Shown here: in pieces, positions 45,613 to 53,215 of the stretch
How the letters are laid out: every line of letters begins with the position of its first letter
Numbering within the stretch: the stretch's first letter is position 1
Position numbers and translations under genes: made by a program
Notes under the pieces: model-generated
Databases searched by the model: none
What the model saw: only the letters and a program-made list of their open reading frames with translations
Told to the model about the DNA's origin: nothing
From: Tenacibaculum skagerrakense
GTDB lineage: Bacteria > Bacteroidota > Bacteroidia > Flavobacteriales > Flavobacteriaceae
Direction: 5' to 3'
Length of the DNA: 64,000 bases
Assembly: GCF_004345825.1 (NCBI RefSeq)
Contig: NZ_SLXM01000008.1
Span: 151,078-215,077, forward strand

Positions 45613-46110
45613 TTAATACTCATTTTTATAAAAGGTTTTCCAAACACCAACCTTTTCATTTTCTTTGTATTTTCCTTTGGTTTTAATTTTTCCGTTTTTG
45701 TAAAAGATTTTCCAAATTCCTTGGCGTTTACCATCTTTATAACGTCCTTGCTCTTTCAATTCACCAGTTTCATAAAAAACTTTTCGAACTCCTTCAAGCT
45801 TACCGTTTTTGTAGTTTGCTTTGTGTGATGGCTTTCCGTTTTGATGATAATACGTAACTAAACCATCAAATTGTTCTTTATTAGGTTCGTTAACAGTGCT
45901 GTAACCTTCCATTTGAACTTGACCATTTTTAAAATAATCAACTATCCAATACCCACTTTTAACCTTTTTTGGTTGAGGTCTGTAATACGAGCTTTTTTCT
46001 TTGGTAGTTTCTTGCCAGTTTTCATCAAACCAAATAGTTTTTTGAGCAAAACCTGAAGTAGCAACAAACATTATAAAGAAAAAGGCTAAAATTTGTGTAA
46101 CTTTTTTCAT
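45613..46110 (-). CDS. Secreted MORN-type repeat protein (YwqK-like)
   Basis: A 165-residue protein with a signal peptide (MKKVTQILAFFFIMFVATSGFAQ, start at 46110; the longer frame from 46146 runs into mvaD and would hide the signal). At least four MORN-variant repeats follow (for example FDGLVTYYHQNGKPSHKANY, then LEGVRKVFYETGELKEQGRY and QGIWKIFYKNGKIKTKGKY). Such proteins are often labelled as YwqK-family antitoxins, but no toxin partner is present and the signal peptide argues for an envelope role. It lies within the mevalonate gene set, between mvaD and the kinase. Confidence 0.82.
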   Translation of the reverse strand: MKKVTQILAFFFIMFVATSGFAQKTIWFDENWQETTKEKSSYYRPQPKKVKSGYWIVDYFKNGQVQMEGYSTVNEPNKEQFDGLVTYYHQNGKPSHKANYKNGKLEGVRKVFYETGELKEQGRYKDGKRQGIWKIFYKNGKIKTKGKYKENEKVGVWKTFYKNEY

Positions 46111-46129
46111 AATGTAGGGGAGTATTAGG

Positions 46130-47209
46130 TTATATATTTTTTGCACCTAAACTGGTACTATCACAAATATAATGATTTTTTTGACAATAGTTTTTTAACG
46201 TGCTGTCTATTAGTTTTTTAATCTCTTCTTTCTCATGTTCAGGATACAACATGTGTACGTTAGCTCCAGCGTCAAGAGTAAAACAAACATTACTGTTGTT
46301 GTCTCTTCGGTACTTCCAAATTTCATTGATAATATTTAATGTATTAGGTTTCATTAAAATGAAATATGGGTTACTAGTTAGCATCATTGCATGTAGTGTT
46401 AATGCTTCGCTTTCAACTAAATTAATAAACTCTTTAATGTCTCCAGTTTGTAAGATTTTTGAGAGTTTACTAAGGTTTTCATTAGCTTGTTTAAATCTGT
46501 TCTCAGCATACGGATGATTATGCATAAGGTTATGCCCAACTGTACTAGAAACTTGTTTTTCTCCTTTATCAACTAATAAAATAGTGTCTTGATAGTTTTG
46601 AAATATTTTATGCACATGATAAGGAAACTTAACACCAAATAAATCTGAACTTCCTTCTATTTCTGGATGAGCTCCCCAAACCACTAAGGGGCCTTCTATA
46701 CTTCTACTAGCACTACCAGAACCAAGTCTAGCTAAAAAAGAAGCTTTCTGATTAAGGTATTCATCTGTCATGTTTGGGTTTAATGCTTTTTCTAAGCTTA
46801 ATAAACACATTGCTATTGCACTCATACCACTTGCTGAAGAAGCTATTCCACTACTATGAGGAAAAGAATTTTCAGAGCTTATGATCATTTCAAATTCGAA
46901 AATGTACGAGCAGTACTCTTTTATTCTATCAAAAAACTTTGCAATTTTTGGTTTAAAATCGTCCTTCTTTTTACCTTCAAAATACAATTCGAATTTAGGT
47001 TCGTTGCTTTTTTTAATTCTGCTAAACTCTATTTTGGTGGTAGTATGACAATTATTTAGTGTAAAACTAATTGATGCATTTTTAGGTAGTTGAGGTTCGC
47101 TTTTACCCCAATATTTTACTAAGGCAATGTTACTAGGTGTTTGCCAAGTAAAAGAAGCTTTTTCAATAGTTTCTGTAGTGCCTTTAAAAGTAAAGTCTGT
47201 AGTGTTCAA
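46130..47209 (-). CDS. mvaD: Diphosphomevalonate decarboxylase
   Basis: A 359-residue GHMP-fold enzyme that converts mevalonate-5-diphosphate to isopentenyl diphosphate. N-terminal WQTPSNIALVKYWGKSEPQLPKNASISFTL is diagnostic, followed by the P-loop FPHSSGIASSASGMSAIAMCL, ARLGSGSASRS and the C-terminal TLDAGANVHMLYP. The presence of this gene shows that the organism makes isoprenoids by the mevalonate route. It heads a - strand cluster with the MORN protein, mevalonate kinase and UbiA prenyltransferase. Confidence 0.95.
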   Translation of the reverse strand: MNTTDFTFKGTTETIEKASFTWQTPSNIALVKYWGKSEPQLPKNASISFTLNNCHTTTKIEFSRIKKSNEPKFELYFEGKKKDDFKPKIAKFFDRIKEYCSYIFEFEMIISSENSFPHSSGIASSASGMSAIAMCLLSLEKALNPNMTDEYLNQKASFLARLGSGSASRSIEGPLVVWGAHPEIEGSSDLFGVKFPYHVHKIFQNYQDTILLVDKGEKQVSSTVGHNLMHNHPYAENRFKQANENLSKLSKILQTGDIKEFINLVESEALTLHAMMLTSNPYFILMKPNTLNIINEIWKYRRDNNSNVCFTLDAGANVHMLYPEHEKEEIKKLIDSTLKNYCQKNHYICDSTSLGAKNI

Positions 47210-47242
47210 GATTCCAAATTTTTTGTAAAGATATAGCTTAGG

Positions 47243-47953
47243 TTACATTTCCGCTAATTTTTGTAATACTGTTTCTTTATAACTTCTACTGATAGGTAAA
47301 GCAGTATTAGAAACTTCAATAAATTCATTTGTATATGAATGAATCTTAAGAATAGAAACAATATAGGATCTATGGATTCTTAAAAAAAGATGCTGAGGTA
47401 ATTTTGTATTGATGTTACTAATTGTTTCGCGTGTTACAATGATTTGATCATCAAGATGAATTTTGATATAATCACTTAAACTTTCGATATAAAGAATATC
47501 ATTGAAAGAAATTTTTATCATTTTTCTTTCAGATCGAACAAAGAGAAAATCGTTTTTAAATTCTGAATTTTCAACAACGATTTTATGTTGAGTTTTCTTT
47601 GGTATTTTTTCTATTGCTTGTAAAAATCGATCAAAAGCTATGGGTTTTAAAAGATAATCTACCACATTTAAATTAAAACCGTCTATGGCATAATCTCTGT
47701 AAGCAGTAGTAAAAATTATATGCGTATTTTTATCAATGATTTTAGCCAAACTTAACCCATTTATTTCAGGCATGTTAATGTCTAAAAAATATAGATCTAC
47801 ATCTTCTTTTTTCGAAAAATTCAGTGCTTCAACAGCATTTTGAAAACTACCTAATAACACTAAGTTTGGAGTTTTATGTACAAAGCTTTCAATGATTTCC
47901 CTAGCAATAGGTTCATCGTCAACAATAACGCAATTATACAGGTTGTTCATCAT
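47243..47953 (-). CDS. LytTR-type response regulator
   Basis: A 236-residue regulator: N-terminal receiver domain (IVDDEPIAREIIESF, phosphorylated aspartate in YFLDINMPEINGL, threonine/lysine in FTTAY and YLLKPI) and a C-terminal LytTR DNA-binding domain (FLFVRSERKMIKISFNDILYIESLSDYIKIH). It overlaps the histidine kinase gene by 20 bp and forms a two-component pair with it. The regulated genes are not evident. Confidence 0.95.
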   Translation of the reverse strand: MMNNLYNCVIVDDEPIAREIIESFVHKTPNLVLLGSFQNAVEALNFSKKEDVDLYFLDINMPEINGLSLAKIIDKNTHIIFTTAYRDYAIDGFNLNVVDYLLKPIAFDRFLQAIEKIPKKTQHKIVVENSEFKNDFLFVRSERKMIKISFNDILYIESLSDYIKIHLDDQIIVTRETISNINTKLPQHLFLRIHRSYIVSILKIHSYTNEFIEVSNTALPISRSYKETVLQKLAEM

Positions 47954-49004
47954 TGATAGGGATTTTTAGAAATGTTTTAAAATGTTCTTTCTCTTCAGAT
48001 ATTTTTAAGGTAAAATTATGTTCAAAAAGCATTTTTAATCGTTCATGAATATTCGTTAGCCCAATACCACTTTTTTTAGATTCATTAGGTTTTCTTGAAT
48101 TTTCACAACTAAATAACAAGTAATTATCTTTCGTTTGAATAGTAATTGCAATAGATAAAATTCCATTTACTCTTGCGCCATGTTTAAAGGCGTTTTCAAC
48201 AAATGGTAACAATAGCATCGGAGGAACTAAAATACTTTTATTACTATTATTTTGATTGAACTGAATATTCAAGTTCTCTTGGAAACGAATTTTTTCTAAA
48301 GAAATATAATTTTTTATATGTTCAATTTCATCGTCTAATAAAACGGTAGGCTTATTAACTTGATATAAAATATAATCCAACAAACCAGAAAGTTTTAAGA
48401 TTACATCAGGTGTTTTCTCAGATTTTTTCAAAGCAAATCCATATAAAGTATTGAGCGTATTAAATAAAAAATGTGGATGGATTTGCATCTTTAAATACTT
48501 CAGTTCTTGTTCTTTTAGTTGAAGTTGTGCCTCAAGAAATTTATTCCTCAAATCCTCACTCTTAAGTGTAGCTTTATAATTATTGATTAAAAAACCTAAA
48601 ACAATAACAATGAGGACAACAAAATAGACTCCGAAAATAATATAAGGAACCGTTTTGGTTAGCGGTGTTTTATCTTCAATAGCCAAATGATCTGAAAAAA
48701 CCATTCCGTAAAATATAGATAACACTATAAAAAAGAAAGAAATAATAAAAGTATAAATAGAATATAAAGCAAAAAGAAAATGCTTTTTGACAAATAAATA
48801 TTTTGGAATCAGTAGATAAAAGAAAAAGTAACCTAAAGAAATGGTTACGGGCATTAAGTAGAATGTAAAATTATTTATATAAGTTGTGTTCGAGCTTCCA
48901 TAACCTAGATAATAGGTAAAGAAAAAGTAAATGCCAATCCAAAATACTAAATGTATTATGAGTTGCATTAACAGTTTGCCATATATTTTCAAGTGCTCCA
49001 TCAT
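47934..49004 (-). CDS. LytS-type sensor histidine kinase
   Basis: A 356-residue membrane kinase with four transmembrane segments in the first ~140 residues and a short coiled-coil linker. The kinase domain is of the His_kinase/YehU type: phosphorylated histidine in LKMQIHPHFLFNTLNTLYGF, N box PPMLLLPFVENAFKHG, and G box KSGIGLTNIHERL. There is no extracellular sensor domain, so sensing is presumably in the membrane. Start at 49004 or the adjacent second ATG at 49001. Paired with the LytTR regulator downstream. Confidence 0.94.
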   Translation of the reverse strand: MMEHLKIYGKLLMQLIIHLVFWIGIYFFFTYYLGYGSSNTTYINNFTFYLMPVTISLGYFFFYLLIPKYLFVKKHFLFALYSIYTFIISFFFIVLSIFYGMVFSDHLAIEDKTPLTKTVPYIIFGVYFVVLIVIVLGFLINNYKATLKSEDLRNKFLEAQLQLKEQELKYLKMQIHPHFLFNTLNTLYGFALKKSEKTPDVILKLSGLLDYILYQVNKPTVLLDDEIEHIKNYISLEKIRFQENLNIQFNQNNSNKSILVPPMLLLPFVENAFKHGARVNGILSIAITIQTKDNYLLFSCENSRKPNESKKSGIGLTNIHERLKMLFEHNFTLKISEEKEHFKTFLKIPINDEQPV

Positions 49005-49165
49005 TGCAATATTAGATTTTTTGAGTTAATAAAAACAATACTTGCGATGAAATTCAGGAATAGGAGGGTTTTCAACGTATTTGTCAAAAGTCTCATTAAT
49101 CATGTAAAGTTTATTGTTAGATTTGTTATCCATCGAAATGAAATAAAAGCAGCAAATGTCAATCC

Positions 49166-49173
49166 TACTTTTG
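49166..49173 (+). promoter_or_regulatory. Promoter element before the MotA/TolQ/ExbB-like gene
   Basis: TACTTTTG, an exact TAnnTTTG match 29 bp before the ATG at 49203. A second exact match, TAGATTTG, lies at 49118-49125. Confidence 0.45.
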
Positions 49174-49202
49174 AAGCATATTAATTTTAAAAACATAATA
49201 CT

Positions 49203-49574
49203 ATGAACTTTTTATTTTTAGCTGGGATTTTCAGAATAATGAACGAAGGAGGTCCTACATTTATGTATCCAATATTTTTGATGTTATTAACTTGTATTGG
49301 TATTGGTGTAATTGCTTTGAAAAAAGGAGATGAATCAGGAAAGTTAAAAGAACTATTAAGCCATGTAAGTTTATTTGCCTTAGTTTGGGGTTTTTTAGGA
49401 ATGATGCTAGGTTTAATTAATGCTTTCGATGCGATGACCGATACAAGTAAAAACATAGCAACACCTATGTTGGCCGGAGGCTTAAAAATAGGACTCTTAT
49501 CTCCATCATTTGGGATGTTCGTTTTTTTAGTAGGTAGATTGTTTATAATAGGTTTAGCAGTAAAGAAAAAATAA
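49203..49574 (+). CDS. Short MotA/TolQ/ExbB-like membrane protein
   Basis: A 123-residue protein with three hydrophobic segments (about residues 19-38, 52-70, 95-119). The segment LFALVWGFLGMMLGLINAFDAM followed by TPMLAGGLKIGLLSPSFGMFVFLVGRL has the order of the conserved core of proton-channel proteins of the MotA/TolQ/ExbB superfamily, but the protein is half the usual length and no TolR/ExbD partner is beside it. A role in ion-coupled energy transfer is therefore only suggested. It has its own promoter and terminator and stands as a single-gene unit. Confidence 0.65.
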   Translation: MNFLFLAGIFRIMNEGGPTFMYPIFLMLLTCIGIGVIALKKGDESGKLKELLSHVSLFALVWGFLGMMLGLINAFDAMTDTSKNIATPMLAGGLKIGLLSPSFGMFVFLVGRLFIIGLAVKKK

Positions 49575-49598
49575 AGTCAATCAAAACAATAAAAACAC

Positions 49599-49629
49599 TA
49601 CCCAGTTCAGAAATGAATTGGGTATTTTT
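49599..49629 (+). terminator. Rho-independent terminator after the MotA/TolQ/ExbB-like gene
   Basis: An 11-bp stem TACCCAGTTCA / TGAATTGGGTA (one G-T) with GAAA loop and five T residues, ending 6 bp before the next start codon. Confidence 0.87.
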
Positions 49630-49634
49630 GCGTT

Positions 49635-49871
49635 ATGGAACGTAAGATTAAATTGATTTGGGATTTCAAAGGTCCGGATGCTTTAGAGACAGCTAAACAT
49701 CATTGCATACATTTAAAAGAGTTTGCTCAAATACAAAGTTTAAATTATCATGAAGTAGCCCATAATCAATTAAATGAAATGTTTACAATTGCATTTATTA
49801 TTGTTGATGAATCAAAAATGAAAATATTTAGAGATGCCTTAAAACCTCATAGAGGAGAATTGGCAGATTAA
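49635..49871 (+). CDS. Conserved hypothetical small protein
   Basis: A 78-residue soluble protein (starts MERKIKLIWDFKGPDALETA) with four His residues in the first half (two HH-type spacings: AKHHCIHL, then YHEVAHNQ) and a C-terminal part ending KPHRGELAD. The protein has a ferredoxin-like alternation of strands and helices. I recognise no named family. The His pattern might bind a metal, but this is speculation. It starts just after the preceding terminator, so its promoter would have to lie within or upstream of that hairpin. Confidence 0.7.
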   Translation: MERKIKLIWDFKGPDALETAKHHCIHLKEFAQIQSLNYHEVAHNQLNEMFTIAFIIVDESKMKIFRDALKPHRGELAD

Positions 49872-49948
49872 TTTTTCATAGGGTTTTAAATTTGCTCTAA
49901 TTTTTAAATCGTTAAATTATTGTATTTTGTAAAATAATTATAAAATGA

Positions 49949-50566
49949 ATGTTTAAAAAATCAATTTTATTTGCTGTCTTTATTTGTTTAAATAGTTTCG
50001 CACAGCATAATTTTTCTACCTACTATGCTCATAAATCATTAGAAAGATCAATTCGTGTTAGTGATGATATTATAGAGGGAAGAACAGCTTTTTTTGAAAG
50101 GCAGGCAGATGAAAAACCTTTAATGTTTCAGAAAACAAGAGTACGAATCGCAGAGCTGAATAGATTGTCTAATAATTTATCAAAGTTTATAGTGAATACA
50201 CAAGAAGAAGTGAATTCTGAACGTGTCTTATACAATTTGCTAGATGAAGATTTCTATAAAAAAATACTGTTTAAAAATAACGGAAACTTAACTAAAAGAG
50301 GCAATCAGTTAAAAGTAAAAATTGATAGTTTGTACACCATATCAGCACAGGTAAATGTGCATAGATTATCACAGTTAGAAAATTTTTATGAAGATCATTT
50401 TAAAACCAATGGAGAATATTATGATCATGATGGAAATAAAATTTCGTATTTCGAGCAGTTGTTTTATGATAAATCAAATTACGGAATAATGATGTCTATG
50501 AACTATTTGTTGTTAGATGTCAAAACTTATCAATTACTGTATTATGGAACAGTAATGAGTTATTAA
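49949..50566 (+). CDS. Secreted hypothetical protein, possibly related to the GldM N-terminal domain
   Basis: A 205-residue protein with a signal peptide (MFKKSILFAVFICLNSFAQ). The mature part is largely helical with long heptad-like stretches; near the end YFEQLFYDKSNYGIMMSMNYLLLDVKTYQLLYYGTV recalls the end of the helical D1 domain of the T9SS/gliding motor protein GldM. The resemblance is by eye and weak; unlike GldM, the N-terminus looks like a cleavable signal and no further domains follow. It may be expressed with the 97-residue gene 19 bp downstream. Confidence 0.6.
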   Translation: MFKKSILFAVFICLNSFAQHNFSTYYAHKSLERSIRVSDDIIEGRTAFFERQADEKPLMFQKTRVRIAELNRLSNNLSKFIVNTQEEVNSERVLYNLLDEDFYKKILFKNNGNLTKRGNQLKVKIDSLYTISAQVNVHRLSQLENFYEDHFKTNGEYYDHDGNKISYFEQLFYDKSNYGIMMSMNYLLLDVKTYQLLYYGTVMSY

Positions 50567-50585
50567 TGAATAAAACTTAATTATT

Positions 50586-50879
50586 ATGTATTTAATTAAT
50601 TTACAAGCAAAACCAAAGAAAGGGTCAGAATATTACAATAAAGTTGTTGGAGCTTTTGTAAGTGTTTATATCGATTATGCAGACGCTGAAGGAGCCATTC
50701 AGTTAGCAAAATATTACACTGAAGAAGAAGGATGGAAAGTAGAAGCCGTAGATGATGAATTTTTTGAAATCGACGATGAGAAAGATTTAGACAAAGAAAA
50801 CCGTGAGTTCTATGATGAAGCTAAAGAATACGGCTATACTATGGTTTTTAACGGTTACGAATCTGACGAAGAGGAGTAA
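50586..50879 (+). CDS. Conserved hypothetical acidic protein
   Basis: A 97-residue, strongly acidic soluble protein (starts MYLINLQAKPKKGSEYYNKVVG, ends GYESDEEE). The pattern of alternating strands and helices, with AVDDEFFEIDDEKDLDKEN in the middle, is compatible with a small alpha/beta fold. No family is recognised and there is no signal peptide. It lies 19 bp after the secreted gene, and the 7-bp tandem repeat tract begins about 85 bp beyond its stop. Confidence 0.65.
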   Translation: MYLINLQAKPKKGSEYYNKVVGAFVSVYIDYADAEGAIQLAKYYTEEEGWKVEAVDDEFFEIDDEKDLDKENREFYDEAKEYGYTMVFNGYESDEEE

Positions 50880-50930
50880 TTTTTAGTATTCAGTATTCAA
50901 TCTAAAGTCTACAATTAGACGTTATTTAAA

Positions 50931-50974
50931 AAGAGTAAAGAAGATTATAAAAATTAGTAATTTTCTTTACTCTT
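50931..50974. terminator. Inverted repeat between convergent genes, possible terminator
   Basis: AAGAGTAAAGAA (50931-50942) and TTCTTTACTCTT (50963-50974) can form a 12-bp stem with a 20-nt loop. The right arm is the first unit of the 7-bp tandem repeat, so the structure may be a by-product of repeat expansion. Confidence 0.45.
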
Positions 50975-51048
50975 TACTCTTTACTCTTTACTCTTTACTC
51001 TTTACTCTTTACTCTTTACTCTTTACTCTTTACTCTTTACTCTTTACT
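50965..51048. repeat. 7-bp tandem repeat, 12 copies of CTTTACT
   Basis: Twelve perfect consecutive units span 50965-51048. The last unit supplies the stop codon of the convergent flavoprotein gene (51044-51046 read as TAA on the - strand). Copy-number change would alter only the 3' untranslated part of that gene and the spacing to the acidic-protein gene on +. Perfect identity of the units suggests recent slippage expansion. Confidence 0.95.
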
Positions 51049-52258
51049 CTTTCTCTGCAATTGCGTTAGCGCAAATCCAGCCACCTGTCCAAGCGTTCTG
51101 AAAGTTAAACCCACCCGTTACGGCATCAATATTTAGGATTTCACCAACATAAAATAAATTCTTATGAAGCTTACTTTCAAAACGTTTAAAATTAATTTCT
51201 TTTAAATCTATACCTCCTGCAGTAACAAACTCTTCCTTAAAAGTCGATTTTCCATCTGCATTAAAAGTAGCACCAGTAAGTTGTTGCGCTAAAGCTATAA
51301 GCTGATTTTTACTAATATCTGCCCAGTTTTGTTGTAAACTAATTGAACTACCAATAATTAGACGTTCCCACAAACGACGAGGTATTTCGGCGAAAGGAGA
51401 TTTTAATCCAATTTGCTTACGAGCATTTACTTTCTTTAAGTCTAAAAGAGTCTCGGTAATTTCTTCTTCTGATTTAGATAACCAATTAACACTAACTGAG
51501 TATTTGTAGTTTTTATCAGCTAAAATCCGTGCTCCAAAGGCTGAAAGCTTTAAAACAGCAGGCCCACTCATTCCCCAGTGTGTAATTAATAATGGACCAT
51601 TATTTTCTAATTTTGTGCCGTTAATTTTTACTGTTGCATTGGGTACAGAAACACCACCTAAATCTTTAATTCGATCATCTTTTATATTAAATGTGAATAA
51701 AGAAGGAACTGTTGGAATAATAGTATGATTCAATTCTTTTGAAATATCCCAAATCTTTTTACTGCTTCCAGCCGCAATTACTAATTTATCAGCAATAAAC
51801 TCCTCGTCTTTAGTTTTGATAACCCATTTTTCATTTTCAGAATAAAAAGTAGTAACACCTTTTCCTGTAAGTACTTTAATGCTAAGACGCTTAATTTCTT
51901 TTTGGAAACAATCAATAATGGCTTGTGATGTATTTGCCTCTGGAAAAACTCTATTATCTGCTTCGATTTTTAAAGGAACACCCTTGTTTTCAAACCATTC
52001 AAAAGTATCACCCGTCATAAATTGATGAAACGGTCCTAGTAATTCTTTTTGGCCTCTAGGATAAAACTTTGTCAATTCTTTAGGTTCAAAGCAAGCATGA
52101 GTAACGTTACAACGCCCACCTCCAGATATTTTTACTTTTTGTAAAACATCTTTTCCTTTTTCAAGAATTGTAATGTCCAATTCAGGATTTAATTCCTTCG
52201 CATTAATCGCTGTGAAAAAACCTGCGGCACCACCTCCAATAATTACAACTTTACTCAT
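51044..52258 (-). CDS. HI0933/YhiN-family FAD-dependent oxidoreductase
   Basis: A 404-residue flavoprotein: N-terminal FAD-binding VVIIGGGAAGFFTAINAKELNP, then KVKISGGGRCNVTHA, a family hallmark, LVIAAGSSKKIWD, and the C-terminal GEILNIDAVTGGFNFQNAWTGGWICANAIA, which closes the FAD site. This family (YhiN, HI0933, BaiN-like) has no generally agreed substrate; reductase activities are reported for some members. The start overlaps the GYDIA kinase stop by 4 bp, so the two are probably co-translated. The stop codon lies inside the tandem repeat. Confidence 0.92.
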   Translation of the reverse strand: MSKVVIIGGGAAGFFTAINAKELNPELDITILEKGKDVLQKVKISGGGRCNVTHACFEPKELTKFYPRGQKELLGPFHQFMTGDTFEWFENKGVPLKIEADNRVFPEANTSQAIIDCFQKEIKRLSIKVLTGKGVTTFYSENEKWVIKTKDEEFIADKLVIAAGSSKKIWDISKELNHTIIPTVPSLFTFNIKDDRIKDLGGVSVPNATVKINGTKLENNGPLLITHWGMSGPAVLKLSAFGARILADKNYKYSVSVNWLSKSEEEITETLLDLKKVNARKQIGLKSPFAEIPRRLWERLIIGSSISLQQNWADISKNQLIALAQQLTGATFNADGKSTFKEEFVTAGGIDLKEINFKRFESKLHKNLFYVGEILNIDAVTGGFNFQNAWTGGWICANAIAEKE

Positions 52259-53184
52259 AAAATCATGTTTTTATAAGGAATGACAGTTGTGTATCCTTTT
52301 TGTTTAAAATAGGTAAGTGAATCTTGATTTCCAGTTGCTAATACAAAATCACCACCCCAAGCTCCTAAACTCTTAACTTGTCCAAAATAATCGGAAAATA
52401 ATTGCTCTTTTACTTTCGGCAACTCAACAATAGAAGCAATAATATTTTCGTGTTCCTCTACAATATTCTCGAAGTCAGATAAAGAAGTTGCCAAAACCAT
52501 TTCTTTAGAAAGATCTGAAATTCTTTGAATCTCTTTTTCAATATGTTGTTTCTTTTCTCTGTATCGCTTAATGCCTTCTCTACTATTTTGTTTCTGATTT
52601 AAATACACAAAAAACAAATTGTCTATAAAAGTAGGAGAGAAGTTAACTTCTGAAATAATAGGTTTACTATCTTTTAATGTATAGAAAATAGGAGAATTAT
52701 ATTTAGCACAAGCAATATCATAACCACTCCCTGAAAAAGCATTCCACAATAAGTCAAACGGATTTACATTTGCCCATGTAGCAATGTTGTTAATTAATGT
52801 AGAAGAACTTCCTAGTCCCCAGTCTTGTGGAAATGTCAAATTTGTTTTTACTATAAAGCCTTTTTCGATTTGTAAGAAATTCGGATTTAGTTTTCTGGCT
52901 TCTTGTAAAATTGTTTGTAATGTTTCCGCAATAGTTTCTGAACTTCCTTCATTATCAGAATTAAAAGAAGCTGAGGTCAAGCGAAGTTTCGGTAAGCCGA
53001 ATTGAGCTTCAAACCAACAATTCCCTTCATTGGTAAAGCTTCCCCAAACTAAAACAGGTTCTTCAATAGGTTGGATAACTAAATCTTGCCCGTATTTTGT
53101 AGGAACAGCTAAAGAAGTTGCCCCATCTAAAACAACATATTCACCAGTAAGTAATAATTTTCCGTTTGAGTAGAATTTGTTCAA
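52255..53184 (-). CDS. GYDIA-family GHMP kinase (possible phosphomevalonate kinase)
   Basis: A 309-residue GHMP kinase. N-terminal FYSNGKLLLTGEYVVLDGATSLAVPT is substrate motif 1; DWGLGSSSTLINNIATWANV is the P-loop; FSGSGYDIACAKYNSPIFY contains the GYDIA signature for which the family is named; GAWGGDFVLATG is motif 3. It lies downstream of HMG-CoA reductase. The window has mevalonate kinase and diphosphomevalonate decarboxylase but no classical phosphomevalonate kinase, so this protein is a reasonable candidate for that step. This is inference; its substrate is not proven by sequence. Confidence 0.88.
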   Translation of the reverse strand: MNKFYSNGKLLLTGEYVVLDGATSLAVPTKYGQDLVIQPIEEPVLVWGSFTNEGNCWFEAQFGLPKLRLTSASFNSDNEGSSETIAETLQTILQEARKLNPNFLQIEKGFIVKTNLTFPQDWGLGSSSTLINNIATWANVNPFDLLWNAFSGSGYDIACAKYNSPIFYTLKDSKPIISEVNFSPTFIDNLFFVYLNQKQNSREGIKRYREKKQHIEKEIQRISDLSKEMVLATSLSDFENIVEEHENIIASIVELPKVKEQLFSDYFGQVKSLGAWGGDFVLATGNQDSLTYFKQKGYTTVIPYKNMIL

Positions 53185-53215
53185 TTTTATAATTAGTTAA
53201 ATTTCTTTTTATGGA

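Noticed and set aside
51000..51048. Possible CRISPR or telomere-like array at the 7-bp repeat
   Set aside because: Units are directly adjacent with no spacers and only 7 bp long; it is a simple tandem repeat.
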